DNA of 28,948 nucleotides from the IMG/VR virus record IMGVR_UViG_3300031972_000708, positions 1 through 28,948 of that record; one strand, given 5' to 3'. The first letter of the stretch is position 1, and each line of letters starts with the position of its first letter. Both the position numbers and the translations under genes were made by a program. The DNA comes from a virus. This document shows, piece by piece, positions 6,297-11,376 of the stretch. Under the pieces are notes generated by a model. It was not told where the DNA came from and ran no database searches. It saw nothing but the letters and a program-made list of their open reading frames with translations.

Positions 6297-6319
6297 TCAC
6301 AAGTAAACTTACTTATATT
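6291..6319 (+). promoter_or_regulatory. putative promoter directly before terS
   Basis: TTGTAA (6291-6296) and TATATT (6314-6319) are 17 bases apart. The -10 ends only 7 bases before the ATG at 6327, and no Shine-Dalgarno sequence lies between, so the transcript could be leaderless. A small inverted repeat, CTTGT-AATC-ACAAG, overlaps the -35. Confidence 0.4.
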
Positions 6320-6326
6320 TACATCC

Positions 6327-6803
6327 ATGGGATTACCCAAACTATTAACTGAACAGCAAAAGAAATTTGCAGAGCTATTGGTATACAATGAGGGACGTAA
6401 GACACCTACTGAATGTGCTAAAGAAGCAGGCTATGCCGAAGGTTCGTGCCATGTGCGCGCGTCTGAGCTGCGCAATCCAAACAAGTTTCCTCTCGTCGTC
6501 AAATACATTGGCGAACTCAGATCAGAAATACAGAAGAAGTATGAGGTTAGCTTTGAACGGCACATCACAGAACTCGGTCGTATACGCCAAGAAGCTCTTG
6601 CAAAGGGAGCTTTCTCGGCAGCTACAAATGCGGAGGTTGCGCGAGGCAAAGCAGCAGGACTATACATCGAGCAGAAAATAATCAGAACAGGTAAGCTAGA
6701 GGACATGTCTATCGAAGACTTGGAAGCTAAGATGAAAAAGATATACCAAGAGAATGAAGTATTGATAAAAGGAGACTATACACTCGTCGATGAGAAAAGC
6801 TAA
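6327..6803 (+). CDS. terS: terminase small subunit
   Basis: This 158-aa protein has the Terminase_2-type N terminus: LTEQQKKFAELLVYNEGRKT, then TECAKEAGY, an HTH that recognises the packaging site, with a helical oligomerisation region after residue 60 and an Ile/Glu-rich C-terminal end (IEDLEAKMKKIYQEN). It should form a ring that binds phage DNA and stimulates the large subunit at 11661-13127. Unusually, the partner gene is 4.9 kb away, behind a minus-strand module. The start has no Shine-Dalgarno sequence but directly follows a promoter-like sequence. Confidence 0.8.
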   Translation: MGLPKLLTEQQKKFAELLVYNEGRKTPTECAKEAGYAEGSCHVRASELRNPNKFPLVVKYIGELRSEIQKKYEVSFERHITELGRIRQEALAKGAFSAATNAEVARGKAAGLYIEQKIIRTGKLEDMSIEDLEAKMKKIYQENEVLIKGDYTLVDEKS

Positions 6804-6933
6804 ATCATATCAAGAGCACACTCCTGGTCCAAAAAAGCGGACATCAATAGGGAATAGCATACGCTCGCGTCCCAAGAATAAACACAAGCGTAGGGGGCAT
6901 AAAAAATATAGAGGTCAAGGAAAAAGGAGATAA
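6790..6933 (+). CDS. small basic protein (GPKKRTSIG family)
   Basis: This 47-aa ORF starts 14 bases before the terS stop. It reads MRKAKSYQEHTPGPKKRTS, then IGNSIRSRPKNKHKRR and GHKKYRGQGKRR, an arrangement I recognise as recurring in marine phage genomes near terminase genes, function unknown. With about 18 Lys/Arg in 47 residues it probably binds nucleic acid. It ends 1 base before the next start, with AAAAGGAG serving the following gene. Confidence 0.7.
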   Translation: MRKAKSYQEHTPGPKKRTSIGNSIRSRPKNKHKRRGHKKYRGQGKRR

Positions 6934-6934
6934 T

Positions 6935-7321
6935 ATGACTGACAAAATAGATAAACAACAAAAGAAAAAAGAAGCTGATCAAGCTATTAGAGACATACTA
7001 GACAAACCAACCGCAGAAAAAACATTTGATGAAATGAGCATTAATGAGTTAGTTGAAACTAATGCCATTCTTAATGACAATAACGACGCTGTTGCTAAAC
7101 AATTAAAGACAGCACACAATTATTATGACGTTAAGAACTTGATAACCGTGCTTACTAGGTTTGCTACTGCTGAAGTTGGGTCAAATGCAAAAGTTATGAT
7201 GGTGTTGCCAGAAGGTCGTAACCCTTTACAAAAAGAATTTAACATTAAAGAAATTACTCTTGTTGAGAACAAAATAATAGGTTCAAGAGAGAAGTATCGT
7301 TGCGTTATTTTGGTACAATAA
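6935..7321 (+). CDS. hypothetical 128-aa protein
   Basis: Preceded by AAAAGGAGATAAT. The N-terminal 60 residues are charged and helical (DKQQKKKEADQAIRDILDKP, then ELVETNAILNDNNDAVAKQL). The C-terminal part is beta-rich (AKVMMVLPEGR, ITLVENKIIG, YRCVILVQ). No family recognised. The nuclease gene that follows is in the same frame, separated by one TAA codon and two sense codons, so the two could be coupled by reinitiation. Confidence 0.65.
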   Translation: MTDKIDKQQKKKEADQAIRDILDKPTAEKTFDEMSINELVETNAILNDNNDAVAKQLKTAHNYYDVKNLITVLTRFATAEVGSNAKVMMVLPEGRNPLQKEFNIKEITLVENKIIGSREKYRCVILVQ

Positions 7322-7327
7322 ATTACT

Positions 7328-7696
7328 TTGAAAGAAGAATCAAAACTTTGGCAAAAAGTTAAGAAAAATACACCAGGAATTACATGGACACGTGTTGAAT
7401 CTTGGGCATCTTTTGGCTTTCCTGATCTAGTTGGATACACTGTAAAGCATGGCTTTTTTACAGTTGAGCTAAAAGTAACGAAAAGTAATAAAGTTGCCAT
7501 GTCACCACACCAAATAGCGTTCCATGTAACGCATCCCACAAAAACATTTATCTTGGTCCAGCCCCACGGTCAACGATCCGTGATACTTTGTCCAGGGACC
7601 ATGGTCCGTGAGCTTGCGGACTCTGGCTTGAGCGCTTGCACGCTTGCGCCTGTGCCCTTCAGCTCGCTTGAGACCCAATTGCTTGCGCGCTTGTGA
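7328..7696 (+). CDS. VRR-NUC-like PD-(D/E)XK nuclease
   Basis: This 122-aa protein needs a TTG start: an in-frame TAA lies only 9 bases upstream and there is no ATG. Visible motifs are the N-terminal Glu (RVESWASFGFPDLVGY, with the catalytic Asp of PDL), FTVELK (Glu-x-Lys) and MSPHQIAFH, the usual order in VRR-NUC/Holliday-junction-resolvase-like nucleases. It should cleave branched or nicked DNA, for example during replication or packaging. The last 28 codons run into the CTTGCG repeat array, so the native C terminus may be shorter. No clear Shine-Dalgarno sequence. Confidence 0.7.
   Translation: MKEESKLWQKVKKNTPGITWTRVESWASFGFPDLVGYTVKHGFFTVELKVTKSNKVAMSPHQIAFHVTHPTKTFILVQPHGQRSVILCPGTMVRELADSGLSACTLAPVPFSSLETQLLARL
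7596..7607. other. 12-base palindrome GGACCATGGTCC
   Basis: A perfect 12-base palindrome lies at the left edge of repeat array A, within the 3' part of the nuclease gene. A related perfect palindrome, GGACCGCGGTCC, is at 9884-9895 and a 10-base one, GTCCGCGGAC, at 8472-8481. All lie in the GC-rich island. Confidence 0.6.
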
Positions 7697-7703
7697 GCTT
7701 GAG
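7613..7703 (+). repeat. CTTGCG repeat array A
   Basis: Three exact CTTGCG hexamers (7613, 7643, 7682) are mixed with degenerate copies CTTGAG, CTTGCA and CTTGTG. The array covers the 3' end of the VRR-NUC-like gene and runs to 7703, the left boundary of the minus-strand module. It is the most degenerate of five arrays. Confidence 0.65.
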
Positions 7704-7725
7704 GCCTGACTCTTTATAGGGGGAT

Positions 7726-7741
7726 GGGGCCCGAAGGCCCC
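7726..7741. terminator. GGGGCC-CGAA-GGCCCC hairpin between convergent genes
   Basis: A perfect 6-bp GC stem with a CGAA loop (TTCG on the minus strand) sits between the plus-strand nuclease gene and the minus-strand coiled-coil gene. T-runs are weak on both sides (GGTTAGTTATT on plus). The same stem with TTCG loop and a strong T-run terminates the capsid gene at 23353. Probably a bidirectional transcription end. Confidence 0.55.
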
Positions 7742-7747
7742 GGTTAG

Positions 7748-8092
7748 TTATTCGTCGTCTTCTGGATCGAAGTTGATTGGCGTCTCCAGCTGGGACCTGA
7801 GGTCGTCGATGACCTCGCTCTGCCCCTGCATGATGCCTCTCCTGAGCTCTTTGTCTGCCTGCAGCTTCTCCACCTCTTCCTTGTATTCCCGGATAGATGC
7901 GCGGTGCCCTTTCACCAGGATTTCCAGGTCGTTGATCTTTTCGTCGCGCTTCGCTACCATGAGCAGCAGCTTTTCGCTTTTCTCCTGTAGCAGGGTGCGC
8001 TTCGCATCGGCTTCTTTGTAGAGATGCTCCCAGTAATCTGCCCTTGTTCCGGCATCGTGGTCCAGTTGTTTCTCCGCGTGTGGTATTGTCAT
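7748..8092 (-). CDS. coiled-coil protein of the minus-strand module
   Basis: This 114-aa protein has the module's shared leader GAAAGGATA 4-12 bases before its ATG. From about residue 20 to 100 it is almost continuous helix with heptads (EADAKRTLLQEKSEKLLLMV, then RASIREYKEEVEKLQADKEL), and it ends in the acidic tail NFDPEDDE. No transmembrane segment. Codon use is GC-rich, unlike the virion genes (34 of 60 bases G/C at 7861-7920). Probably a small structural or adaptor protein; no family recognised. Last gene of the module, ending just before the hairpin at 7726-7741. Confidence 0.7.
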   Translation of the reverse strand: MTIPHAEKQLDHDAGTRADYWEHLYKEADAKRTLLQEKSEKLLLMVAKRDEKINDLEILVKGHRASIREYKEEVEKLQADKELRRGIMQGQSEVIDDLRSQLETPINFDPEDDE

Positions 8093-8120
8093 AAGTATCC
8101 TTTCTGTTAATTGTTATCAC

Positions 8121-8149
8121 TTTATCCCATATATCAGGTTCAAAGTCAA
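8121..8149 (-). promoter_or_regulatory. minus-strand promoter for the coiled-coil gene
   Basis: On the minus strand TTGACT (8144-8149) and GATAAA (8121-8126) are 17 bases apart, with TATGG directly before the -10, as at 9181-9209 and about 9772-9800. The leader ends in the shared GAAAGGATA block (8096-8104). A perfect DnaA-box sequence and the Irr-like dyad lie just upstream. Confidence 0.55.
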
Positions 8150-8170
8150 CCTTTCTTGTGACCTGGATCC

Positions 8171-8179
8171 TGTGGATAA
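8171..8179 (-). promoter_or_regulatory. DnaA-box-like TTATCCACA
   Basis: The minus strand reads TTATCCACA, a perfect match to the TTATNCACA DnaA-box consensus. It lies between the minus-strand promoter at 8121-8149 and the dyad at 8198-8213. One match to this consensus is expected by chance in a window of this size, so only its setting makes it notable. Confidence 0.35.
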
Positions 8180-8197
8180 CTTTCTTGACTATGCGAC

Positions 8198-8213
8198 TTA
8201 GAATCATTCTAAA
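8198..8213 (-). promoter_or_regulatory. Irr/ICE-like dyad, copy 1
   Basis: The minus strand reads TTTAGAATGATTCTAA; its TTAGAAT-N-ATTCTAA core is a perfect dyad. It closely matches the iron-control element bound by Irr, a Fur-family regulator, in alphaproteobacteria (TTTAGAA-N3-TTCTAAA). It lies 48 bases upstream of the minus-strand -35 at 8144-8149 and directly adjoins repeat array B. A second copy with one change is at 11442-11457. Binding by Irr is inference. Confidence 0.5.
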
Positions 8214-8217
8214 CTGC

Positions 8218-8300
8218 CTTGCGCCCTTGCGTCTCGCTTGCGGCCCTTGCGCGCTTGCGCCCGTACTCACGCATTTGCTTGCGCCTCAGGTCCGCTTGTA
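8218..8300 (+). repeat. CTTGCG repeat array B
   Basis: Six exact CTTGCG hexamers start at 8218, 8226, 8237, 8246, 8254 and 8278, several at 8-base spacing, plus CTTGTA at 8295. The array lies upstream (in minus-strand terms) of the promoter at 8121-8149 and immediately next to the Irr-like dyad. It has the most exact copies of the five arrays and is very GC-rich. Confidence 0.8.
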
Positions 8301-8354
8301 TCCTATTCTTAATCGGGTACGCCCGTGGCGTACCCAGAGGGAAGGTCCGGCCCA

Positions 8355-8513
8355 TTATTGTTTGATCTCTTTTAATTTTACTTTTGTAATACCCAGCATG
8401 CGCAGCTGGCTCTTGCTCAGCGTGCGCCCCTTGTTTATATTCAAGAAGCTTTCAGGGCGCATCAGGTGCCCGTCCGCGGACCGGTATAAGAACGTGTATC
8501 TAGTGTTTGCCAT
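8355..8513 (-). CDS. hypothetical basic 52-aa protein
   Basis: The minus-strand ORF starts at an ATG inside the last codons of the Gp88-like gene (14-base overlap) and ends in TAA at 8355. It reads MANTRYTFLYRSADGHLMRP, then INKGRTLSKSQLRMLGITKVKLKEIKQ. The second half looks like a basic helix. No good ribosome-binding site, so translation is probably coupled to the gene before. It contains the GTCCGCGGAC palindrome. No family recognised. Confidence 0.55.
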   Translation of the reverse strand: MANTRYTFLYRSADGHLMRPESFLNINKGRTLSKSQLRMLGITKVKLKEIKQ

Positions 8514-9105
8514 ATGCTATATTTGGTATTGACTGGTCCCAGCAGGCGCGGCAATCGTTGCACGCGTTCCCCTGATCAGGGGCCGGGCACGTGCGGCCAC
8601 TGGATACAACGGTACTTGTCAGGGCCCAGCTCTTAGGCGCGCTGCCGTCTACCATCGTAGCGCTTAATCTAATCGTTAGATTGCCCGGCACTTCGTCCGG
8701 GTCAATCTTAGAAAGGATCCCAGATTCCCGGGTGGGTATCCAGTGCGCGATGTCAGGCGTAAGCCTGCATACATCGAATATTTTCCTCAAGTGTTCTATT
8801 GTTTGGATGTCGCCACTGTCATGCCATCTAAAATACTTAGACTTGCGGGCGTTAATGTCCGCTGCCATAGTCTCAACCCATCGCGGGTCCTGGATGCTTG
8901 CCAGCCGGCGGTGCATTGCTTCTTTAACGTTTGGAAACCTGTAGCGTCCCTTCAGGGCGTAGCAGCCATGACACACAGAGCCGGGGACCTTGGCAAGCTT
9001 TGCGCCTACCTTGCATTCTGTCGCCGGTAAGTTGTAAGCATAGCCAGGCATCTTAGAGGGCTTGCTTAGCCCCCCAGTGATTATTTTTCTATTCTGCGCG
9101 TTCAT
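8500..9105 (-). CDS. Gp88-like cysteine-rich phage protein
   Basis: This 201-aa protein carries the GAAAGGATA leader. The N-terminal half has KMPGYAYNLPATECK, then VPGSVCHGCYALKG and FRWHDSGDI, followed by HWIPTRE, a pattern I associate with the 'Gene product 88' phage family of unknown function (name from memory). Eight cysteines include C45/C48 and a C-terminal cluster C173, C182, C185, C188, which could bind zinc or an iron-sulfur cluster. GC-rich (40 of 60 bases at 8581-8640). It is transcribed from the promoter at 9181-9209 through a hairpin-bearing leader. Confidence 0.7.
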   Translation of the reverse strand: MNAQNRKIITGGLSKPSKMPGYAYNLPATECKVGAKLAKVPGSVCHGCYALKGRYRFPNVKEAMHRRLASIQDPRWVETMAADINARKSKYFRWHDSGDIQTIEHLRKIFDVCRLTPDIAHWIPTRESGILSKIDPDEVPGNLTIRLSATMVDGSAPKSWALTSTVVSSGRTCPAPDQGNACNDCRACWDQSIPNIAYGKH

Positions 9106-9126
9106 GTATTATCCTTTCTTATTAGC

Positions 9127-9159
9127 GGCGGGCCCGAGTTTCAGACATAAAGGCCCGCC
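9127..9159 (-). promoter_or_regulatory. perfect 8-bp hairpin in the Gp88-like leader
   Basis: GGCGGGCC (9127-9134) pairs with GGCCCGCC (9152-9159) around a 17-base loop, between the promoter at 9181-9209 and the ribosome-binding block at 9110-9118. There is no T-run after it in the minus direction, so it is more likely a leader structure, stabiliser or binding site than a terminator. No other leader of the module has it. Confidence 0.5.
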
Positions 9160-9180
9160 TGTACATTAATGTATTATCAT

Positions 9181-9209
9181 GTTATCCCATACTATTTAAA
9201 TAATGTCAA
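9181..9209 (-). promoter_or_regulatory. minus-strand promoter for the Gp88-like gene
   Basis: TTGACA (9204-9209) and GATAAC (9181-9186) on the minus strand are 17 bases apart, with TATGG before the -10. It is the strongest -35 match of the module and is followed by a 70-base leader. Repeat array C lies 12 bases upstream. Confidence 0.6.
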
Positions 9210-9389
9210 TGTTTTTTTTGCTTGTGCGCTTGCGAGCTTGCGCCTTGCGGCCTCGCGTTGCTTGCGCCTTTGAACCCAGTACGGATGCACTGTACCTATA
9301 ACCCCGGTCCGCGGAGCAGGTGCCCCGGAGCTTTCGCCCCGAAGCATCTTGCTATTGTACCTGGACCGGTTCAATTGGTTGTCTCCCAT
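9192..9389 (-). CDS. possible 65-aa basic protein
   Basis: This ORF overlaps the end of the DUF3846-like gene by 19 bases and has no Shine-Dalgarno sequence, so coupling would be needed. It reads MGDNQLNRSRYNSKMLRG, then APRTGVIGTVHPYWVQRRKQ and a basic tail encoded by repeat array C. The middle looks protein-like, but the tail is repeat-derived and the ORF also covers the promoter at 9181-9209. Could be a spurious frame in GC-rich DNA. Confidence 0.35.
   Translation of the reverse strand: MGDNQLNRSRYNSKMLRGESSGAPAPRTGVIGTVHPYWVQRRKQREAARRKLASAQAKKTLTLFK
9221..9268 (+). repeat. CTTGCG repeat array C
   Basis: Exact copies start at 9229, 9237, 9244 and 9261, with a CTTGTG variant at 9221. Spacings are 8, 7 and 17 bases. 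The array lies directly upstream (minus strand) of the promoter at 9181-9209, separated by an eight-T run. Confidence 0.8.
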
Positions 9390-9742
9390 TGCAGGTCGGG
9401 ATTTTCTTCCACAACCATGGCAACGTCGCCGTTAATGTTGCAATAGTCGCGCCAGTTGTCCATCAGCTGGCCTTCCATACTCTTAAGTTTATTGTATCGC
9501 AGTTGGGATGCTCTCCAGTTGTGCGGCTTATTTGTTAACTTAGCTTCTTCGTCACAGTATAGATCGCAATCAAAGACAATATTGTCTTTGGTGTCGTTCC
9601 ATTTTCCCTGGACTATTTCTATTGTTGATGCATTGATCAGCGGGTAGATAGTCTCGAATGAAACACCGTCTTCACCTTCGATAGTTTGTAGTTTAACTGG
9701 ACCATCTCCAGCAGGTATTATTGCTACTTTAAAGTTTGGCAT
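9371..9742 (-). CDS. DUF3846-like protein
   Basis: This 123-aa protein has the shared GAAAGGATA leader (9747-9755). The order YPLINASTIEIVQG, then VFDCDLYCDEEAKLTNKPHN and finally YCNINGDVAMV matches the layout of DUF3846: a beta start, a central (C)DEEAKL-x-PxN block and a C-terminal GDVxxV. Its molecular function is unknown; such proteins occur in phages and plasmids and are often called anti-restriction-like by neighbourhood only. GC content is lower than for the Gp88-like gene. Confidence 0.65.
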   Translation of the reverse strand: MPNFKVAIIPAGDGPVKLQTIEGEDGVSFETIYPLINASTIEIVQGKWNDTKDNIVFDCDLYCDEEAKLTNKPHNWRASQLRYNKLKSMEGQLMDNWRDYCNINGDVAMVVEENPDLQWETTN

Positions 9743-9771
9743 ATTATATCCTTTCTGTTATTAATTATCAT

Positions 9772-9800
9772 AATGTCCCATATTCATGACACATTGTCAA
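9772..9800 (-). promoter_or_regulatory. minus-strand promoter for the DUF3846-like gene
   Basis: TTGACA (9795-9800) is followed 17 bases later by GACATT (9772-9777), again with TATGG before it. The -10 is weak; TATGAT a few bases further is an alternative at a longer spacing. The leader carries GAAAGGATA. Repeat array D starts 11 bases upstream. Confidence 0.5.
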
Positions 9801-9991
9801 ATAAAAAATGCTTGCGGCCTTGCGACCTTGCGCCCTGGCCTAGGGAATCGCACCCGTCTGTTTATGTCTTTGACACCAGGGCTGGACCGCGGTCCGGAGA
9901 CAAGACAGGGCAGTTGCACTTGTTTACTCTTAGAGCCATATCTTGTCACCGCACCGCGGTTTATACTTGGGCTTACAGATATAACTACCAT
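9797..9991 (-). CDS. doubtful 64-aa reading frame in the 266-base gap
   Basis: The gap 9743-10008 holds a promoter, array D, the GGACCGCGGTCC palindrome and this frame. It starts 17 bases after the stop of the 317-aa gene without a Shine-Dalgarno sequence, and its end is encoded by array D (RKVARPQAFFI). The middle is Pro/Arg/Ser-rich (SGPRSSPGVKDINRRVRFPR). It covers the promoter of the next gene. I consider it more likely non-coding. Confidence 0.25.
   Translation of the reverse strand: MVVISVSPSINRGAVTRYGSKSKQVQLPCLVSGPRSSPGVKDINRRVRFPRPGRKVARPQAFFI
9811..9832 (+). repeat. CTTGCG repeat array D
   Basis: Three tandem octamers of the form CTTGCGNC begin at 9811, 9819 and 9827, giving an exact 8-base period. 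It is the cleanest array. It lies just upstream (minus strand) of the promoter of the DUF3846-like gene. Confidence 0.8.
9884..9895. other. 12-base palindrome GGACCGCGGTCC
   Basis: A perfect palindrome with a SacII-type core lies in the intergenic gap between the 317-aa gene and the DUF3846-like gene. It differs only in the central two bases from the palindrome at 7596-7607. Confidence 0.6.
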
Positions 9992-10008
9992 GCCAAGTAT
10001 TAGAAGTA

Positions 10009-10962
10009 TTAATTTACTAACGCAAATCCTTGCGTTGGCACAACAACTTCAACTTCTTTTGGTTGCTGTTCTCTTGCAGTCTGTCTTACTGCAAGGGAAT
10101 GTTTTAGTCTCTCTTTTGTATCGTCTGATACAATAGACAACTCTCTTGATAGATCACTTGTCTCAAAAGAAACACACTCTTGAACATCTGGCCAATACTC
10201 TTTGACATCAGATAAGAATTTAGCTTGGTCAATAATACTATTCATATCTTTGACTAGCTCGTATTTCATTTGCCACAACTCTCGGTGTGCGTTGGTCAAA
10301 CCACTTTGTGCCTTTGCATACATCTTAAGTTGTTCCCAATGTGTTTCGCCACACATCATTGTACGAGAATGACAGCCACCAGTATTGGGTACGATACGAC
10401 TGAAAGCAGATATGTCATCATTATATTTATCGCCTCTATGATAGCCATGCTTATTCCATAAACCACGATCAAGACCTGCTGATATGGAATTTAAATCTTC
10501 TTCCATAGCTTTTGTTTTTTCGTGGTAGTGAGGGTTGCGATCTCTTTGAGTTTCACAATACTCAACTTCTAGTGTCGCTTGGTGTCCTTTCTCTTGCAAC
10601 TCGAAGTGATACAATGCTCTCATCTCATCATCACTAATAGTCCACTTGTATTGAGCCTCGCTACTATCAGTATGTGATGGCTTAAAATAAAAGCATTGGT
10701 CTACTTCTGTGAAACATCTGTAAGAACCACTATTCCTATCGTACTTGGCTAATATGTGCATATCCTCTAGTGGAAACTTATCGTCCATTAGTGGGGTGAT
10801 TACATTATCCCAAGTTTGTTGTTTTACTGTTCTGTAATTTTCTATGGCAAGTTTTAGATTGTCCTCAACTTCCATAGGTGTCTTATTCCAAACAGTCGAA
10901 GCCCACTCTCTTTTGAGTAGCTGTCGCTTCTGTTGGTTTAGTCTTAGTTTATTAGCTTCCAT
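10009..10962 (-). CDS. unknown 317-aa protein of the minus-strand module
   Basis: The ATG is preceded by the shared GAAAGGATA block (10967-10975) and begins 3 bases after the upstream stop, so it is co-transcribed with the zinc-finger gene. The protein is soluble, with a basic N terminus (RLNQQKRQLLKREW), a central His/Cys-containing part (NTGGCHSRTMMCGETHWEQL) and long helices at 220-300. I recognise no catalytic motif or family. Base composition is intermediate (27 of 60 G/C at 10561-10620), unlike the GC-rich left part of the module. Largest unexplained gene of the module. Confidence 0.7.
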   Translation of the reverse strand: MEANKLRLNQQKRQLLKREWASTVWNKTPMEVEDNLKLAIENYRTVKQQTWDNVITPLMDDKFPLEDMHILAKYDRNSGSYRCFTEVDQCFYFKPSHTDSSEAQYKWTISDDEMRALYHFELQEKGHQATLEVEYCETQRDRNPHYHEKTKAMEEDLNSISAGLDRGLWNKHGYHRGDKYNDDISAFSRIVPNTGGCHSRTMMCGETHWEQLKMYAKAQSGLTNAHRELWQMKYELVKDMNSIIDQAKFLSDVKEYWPDVQECVSFETSDLSRELSIVSDDTKERLKHSLAVRQTAREQQPKEVEVVVPTQGFALVN

Positions 10963-10965
10963 AAA

Positions 10966-11220
10966 TTATCCTTTCTCTTGGTTGCTAGTTTCTTCTATCA
11001 CATTATGTGATATGTTGTCAACTAAATTTGAGAACTCTCTCGAGTATCTTGCAATCCACTCTTTCATACAGCTTTGTGAATGAAAGTGCTTGTGGCTTGG
11101 CTCCACTTCATATCGTGTTGGATAATCTGTGTAAGAATAATCATCTTGAGGGTATGCTGAGTATGACTTGGGGTAAAACTTCTTACCACAAGTCACACAG
11201 TATCTAGCTGACTTACTCAT
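10966..11220 (-). CDS. small zinc-finger-like protein
   Basis: The best start is the ATG at 11220, which overlaps the upstream stop (GATGAGTAA) and has AAGGAAG before it; a longer form starting at 11301 would overlap the 48-aa gene almost completely. The 84-aa product has CVTCGKKF near its N terminus (Cys8, Cys11) and, 40 residues later, HKHFHSQSC, which together could bind zinc. The middle is Tyr/Asp-rich (SAYPQDDYSYTDYPTRYE). Possibly a DNA- or protein-binding adaptor. Third position in the rightmost minus operon is the 317-aa gene. Confidence 0.6.
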   Translation of the reverse strand: MSKSARYCVTCGKKFYPKSYSAYPQDDYSYTDYPTRYEVEPSHKHFHSQSCMKEWIARYSREFSNLVDNISHNVIEETSNQEKG

Positions 11221-11359
11221 CTTCCTTATAACACAAGTTGCTTTGCACTTGCTCATAGTAGTCAAGATATTGTTGACCATGCTCTTGTATAAATTCTCCA
11301 AGTGTCATGATTTCTGCGTCTTGTACAATCTTATGATGATTAATTAATTGTTCGTTCAT
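11213..11359 (-). CDS. hypothetical 48-aa protein, first gene of the right minus operon
   Basis: The ATG at 11359 follows the shared GAAAGGATA block (11364-11372), which decides the start. The protein reads MNEQLINHHKIVQDAEIMTL, then GEFIQEHGQQYLDYYEQVQS and ends NLCYKEDE; it looks helical, with an acidic-aromatic second half. It overlaps the zinc-finger gene by 8 bases, so translation is probably coupled. No family recognised. Confidence 0.6.
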   Translation of the reverse strand: MNEQLINHHKIVQDAEIMTLGEFIQEHGQQYLDYYEQVQSNLCYKEDE

Positions 11360-11376
11360 ATATTATCCTTTCTATT

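Noticed and set aside
7659-8270. 203-aa minus-strand reading frame
   Set aside because: It overlaps the better supported coiled-coil gene in another frame, crosses its promoter, dyad and terminator hairpin, and has Arg/Gly/Ala composition typical of out-of-frame GC-rich DNA.
7613-8300. CRISPR array interpretation of the CTTGCG clusters
   Set aside because: Repeat words are 6-8 bases, spacing is 1-20 bases and irregular; no unique spacers of constant length and no cas genes. The PD-(D/E)XK nuclease lacks the Cas4 cysteines.
8158-9030. Plus-strand frames of 95-124 aa across the GC-rich island
   Set aside because: They run antisense to the Gp88-like and 52-aa genes and over a repeat array, without ribosome-binding sites.
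9835-9885. tRNA-like element on the minus strand (GCCCTGG...CCAGGGC with GGGTGCGATTCCC)
   Set aside because: Only about 36 bases lie between the outer arms, too few for D and anticodon arms, and the T-stem has just three pairs.
10966-11301. 111-aa version of the zinc-finger-like protein
   Set aside because: The start at 11301 would lie inside the 48-aa gene with no ribosome-binding site; the ATG at 11220 has AAGGAAG and overlaps the upstream stop as usual for coupled genes.
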